Shown piece after piece: positions 9,009 to 10,705 of a DNA stretch of 10,705 bases. The stretch lies in NCBI GenBank assembly GCA_004325065.1, contig PITI01000575.1:1-10705 (forward strand), read 5' to 3'. Under the pieces are notes generated by a model. That model saw only the letters and a list, made by a program, of their open reading frames with translations. It did no database searches and was not told the DNA's origin. The position numbers were made by a program, and so were the translations under genes. This DNA is from Hamiltosporidium magnivora (Eukaryota; Microsporidia; Dubosqiidae). The first letter of the stretch is position 1. Each line of letters starts with the position of its first letter.

Positions 9009-9170
9009 TTTTAATAAAATAGAATGACCAATCAAATTTTAATAAAATAGAATTACAAATCAAATTATAATGAAATAGAAGTACAAATTAAATTATTTAT
9101 AAAAATATTCAATCAAATTATTTATAAATAAAATTCCCAATCAAATTACCTATAAAATCATTTTAACAAA
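9009..9170. repeat. Degenerate 28-bp tandem repeat (minisatellite), six units
   Basis: Six head-to-tail units begin with TTTTAATA, TTATAATG, TTATTTATA or TTACCTATA and end with AATCAAA or a variant of it: 9009-9036, 9037-9064, 9065-9092 (28 bp each), 9093-9117 (25 bp), 9118-9145 (28 bp) and 9146-9170 (25 bp). The first two units are nearly identical; the later ones diverge and two have lost three bases. A degenerate seventh may follow to about 9200. The array lies about 120 bases beyond the 3' end of the kinase gene, outside any reading frame I trust. Confidence 0.8.
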
Positions 9171-9292
9171 CTATTTATAAAATTAACTATAAAATAAACA
9201 AAAATCGAAGATTTACCTTATTTCTATAATTAACCTTATCAGCTACATCAACCTAATATCCCATCTTCCCCCCCTCTCATAACTCTTCTCTT

Positions 9293-10705
9293 CTACAAAA
9301 AACTACACCACCCGATATACATATTAGCCAAATTAACATCATCACAAGCCTCTTCTATCAACTCATTAACTCTTTCATTAACATCTTTAATTTTTAATTT
9401 ATCAAATAACCCACTAATAACATCATTACACCCTTTATTAGGACCCCCTCTCCTACTCCACTCAAACAACGGATCATAAACAAATCCCAACAAGTTACTA
9501 ACAATAAGCTCTTTATTACAAACAAGACACTTCAAAACATCTTCCATCGTTCTTCTAAACAATCCCTCAACTCCCACACACCCAAACCCAGACACAATAT
9601 TCTGTGTAAGTCTAAACGGTACAACTTCTCTAATTTCTAACATTTTTCCACTATCAAATATACAACTCAAATCCACATGCACAGCTTCTGCTGTCACAGT
9701 ATCCATCAAAATATTTTCCCCGTGCCGATCTCCAAGTCCCATAAAGTATCCTACAACACACATAACAGCATAACTTATTGTAAAATTCTTTAATCTTAAA
9801 TACCAGTCATAATTATTTGTACATTCCTGTACAAATTTGTAAAACACTCTTCCTACCTCATCACACACACCCCTAAAATCTTCAATTCCTATTTTCTTTC
9901 TACTTCTATATTTATTCATTATCACTGATAATACAACATCTCTCTCCTTCAAATACTCCTCACAAATATTTCTAAAACTTCTTAAATTACCAACAATCTC
10001 CAAAATACCATTAGAAGAGTCAATAGGAACAACATTATAAGTACGTATATAGCTATTATAAGTAGTGTTAGTATTTATATTGTTATTATTATTTATATTG
10101 TTATTAACATCTATATTATTACCTATATTATCTATACTATCTATATTACCTAAATTAAATTTACTGATATTACTATCTAAATTAACTATATTATCTAAAT
10201 TAAATATATTGTCTAAATTAATATTATTATCTAAATTATACACCCTTTTGCTATTACGTATATCTCTTACAAGTATAGTGTTAAGTAACTCATTCAATTC
10301 CATAAATCTTTTATCTTTTCTAAGATCATCTTTACTTTTACACATAATACTATAAATTTTACCATTTTCTCCTATCAATTCTATCCTCTTGGGACATTGT
10401 AATGAATTATAAATATATATACTGTCTTTAACACCTGTTATTTTTATATTAGATTTTCTGTTGGGAATAACAGCTTCTAAAGGAAATATGGTGTTAATGT
10501 CTGGAAATACCTTTAAAAGGCTATATGTATTAGGAGGGAGGGTGTTATGATTAGTAGTTGTTTTAAGGTTAAGATTAGGTTTATGAGTTGTATTAAAGGG
10601 GTGTTGTTTATAATTAGTGTTGTTAACCCCCTGTTGTAGATTAGTATTATCGTTAACACCCTTTATATTACTATCCTTATCGTTAACACCCTTTATATTA
10701 CTATC
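9293..10705 (-). CDS. ATR/Mec1/Rad3-like PI3-kinase-related protein kinase, C-terminal 470 codons (5' partial)
   Basis: The frame is open from the window edge to TAG 9293-9295, so the start lies beyond 10705; the full protein should be far larger (ATR/Mec1 proteins usually exceed 2000 residues). Visible residues: the N lobe begins near 68; MCKSKDDLRKD (121-131) carries the ATP-binding lysine (K123); GLGDRHGENIL (323-333) is the catalytic loop with D326 and N331; VHVD supplies the metal-binding aspartate D345; VPFRLTQN (362-369) and GVEGLFRR (378-385) follow; the FATC tail ends in NLANMYIGWCSFL (458-470). DRHGEN, VHVD and the short linker before FATC favour ATR over ATM/Tel1, TOR or DNA-PK. 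The role is phosphorylation of checkpoint targets at stalled forks and DNA damage, in the nucleus. An N-rich insertion lies at about 153-218. All key residues are present, so the domain is probably active. Confidence 0.92.
   Translation of the reverse strand, partial: DSNIKGVNDKDSNIKGVNDNTNLQQGVNNTNYKQHPFNTTHKPNLNLKTTTNHNTLPPNTYSLLKVFPDINTIFPLEAVIPNRKSNIKITGVKDSIYIYNSLQCPKRIELIGENGKIYSIMCKSKDDLRKDKRFMELNELLNTILVRDIRNSKRVYNLDNNINLDNIFNLDNIVNLDSNISKFNLGNIDSIDNIGNNIDVNNNINNNNNINTNTTYNSYIRTYNVVPIDSSNGILEIVGNLRSFRNICEEYLKERDVVLSVIMNKYRSRKKIGIEDFRGVCDEVGRVFYKFVQECTNNYDWYLRLKNFTISYAVMCVVGYFMGLGDRHGENILMDTVTAEAVHVDLSCIFDSGKMLEIREVVPFRLTQNIVSGFGCVGVEGLFRRTMEDVLKCLVCNKELIVSNLLGFVYDPLFEWSRRGGPNKGCNDVISGLFDKLKIKDVNERVNELIEEACDDVNLANMYIGWCSFL
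10052..10245 (-). other. Asparagine-rich insertion in the N lobe of the kinase domain
   Basis: About 65 residues (visible residues 153-218) lie between LNTILVRD and IRTYNVVPI. In ATR proteins these two elements are separated by only a short segment of about a dozen residues. The insertion is mainly N, I and D: an NLDN repeat array, then NIDSIDNIGNNID, then an N run. It sits in the loop after the first long helix of the N lobe, on the surface and away from the catalytic loop, so the kinase could tolerate it. The frame is kept throughout. Expansion of the 18-bp repeat is the likely origin. Confidence 0.8.
10166..10237 (-). repeat. 18-bp in-frame tandem repeat encoding NLDNxx (four units)
   Basis: Read on the - strand, four units of 18 bp encode NLDNNI, NLDNIF, NLDNIV and NLDSNI. 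On the + strand the shared core is TCTAAATTA. The unit length is a multiple of three, so gain or loss of units keeps the kinase frame. Related but irregular FNLGNI and SIDNIG motifs follow. Confidence 0.85.
10646..10705 (-). repeat. 30-bp direct repeat encoding DSNIKGVND, two units reaching the window edge
   Basis: Two adjacent units, 10646-10675 and 10676-10705, differ at one base of 30 and encode DSNIKGVNDK and DSNIKGVNDN. A half-unit echo (QQGVNN) follows. The repeat keeps the kinase frame and sits about 40 residues before the kinase N lobe, where the end of the FAT domain or its linker should be. As the first unit touches the window edge, the array may well continue outside. Confidence 0.85.

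Noticed and set aside
10065..10355. Leucine-rich open frame on the + strand opposite the kinase
   Set aside because: Its L/I/S repeats are the complement of the N/D/I repeat region of the kinase gene, which has clear family motifs in the other strand.
1..10705. tRNA, rRNA, CRISPR, IS elements and bacterial-type promoters or ribosome binding sites
   Set aside because: No tRNA-like TTC-loop context, no rRNA motif, no regularly spaced short repeats with unique spacers and no transposase were seen. The kinase gene shows the DNA is eukaryotic.

Overview
The window looks like nuclear DNA of a microsporidian. It is very rich in A+T, the protein genes have no visible introns, and one edge carries a gene for an ATR/Mec1-type checkpoint kinase with asparagine-rich repeat insertions. 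A secreted leucine-rich-repeat (LRR) family fills most of the rest. Long stretches of decayed DNA point to one of the large, AT-rich microsporidian genomes. Hamiltosporidium is my best guess, from general resemblance only; I could not run a search.

Bases 1 to about 8500 appear to be a head-to-tail array of four copies of one LRR gene family, all on the + strand, at different stages of decay. Copy A (about 1-1092) enters from the left edge and has lost its LRR half. Copy B (1253-3502, with a further damaged tail to about 3920) is by far the best preserved: one frame of 750 codons with a signal peptide, an N-terminal domain and at least nine LRRs, broken by only two in-frame stops. Copy C (about 3953-6315) and copy D (about 6736-8483) are heavily decayed, but short blocks still line up with copy B in the same order. 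The starts of B, C and D lie about 2.7-2.8 kb apart.

Bases 8484-9292 separate the array from the kinase gene. They hold no gene I can support, but contain a 28-bp tandem repeat (9009-9170). Near 8520 the + strand switches abruptly from balanced G and C to strongly C over G, which marks a compositional boundary.

Bases 9293-10705 on the - strand hold the last 470 codons of an ATR/Mec1/Rad3-like PI3-kinase-related kinase. The kinase domain and FATC tail look intact. The N lobe carries an N-rich insertion of about 65 residues built partly on an 18-bp (NLDNxx) repeat, and a 30-bp repeat (DSNIKGVND) lies just upstream of the kinase domain at the window edge. The kinase is a housekeeping DNA-damage gene; the LRR array is a rapidly turning over, probably host-exposed family. 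I see no functional link between them beyond adjacency. No tRNA, rRNA or CRISPR was seen.
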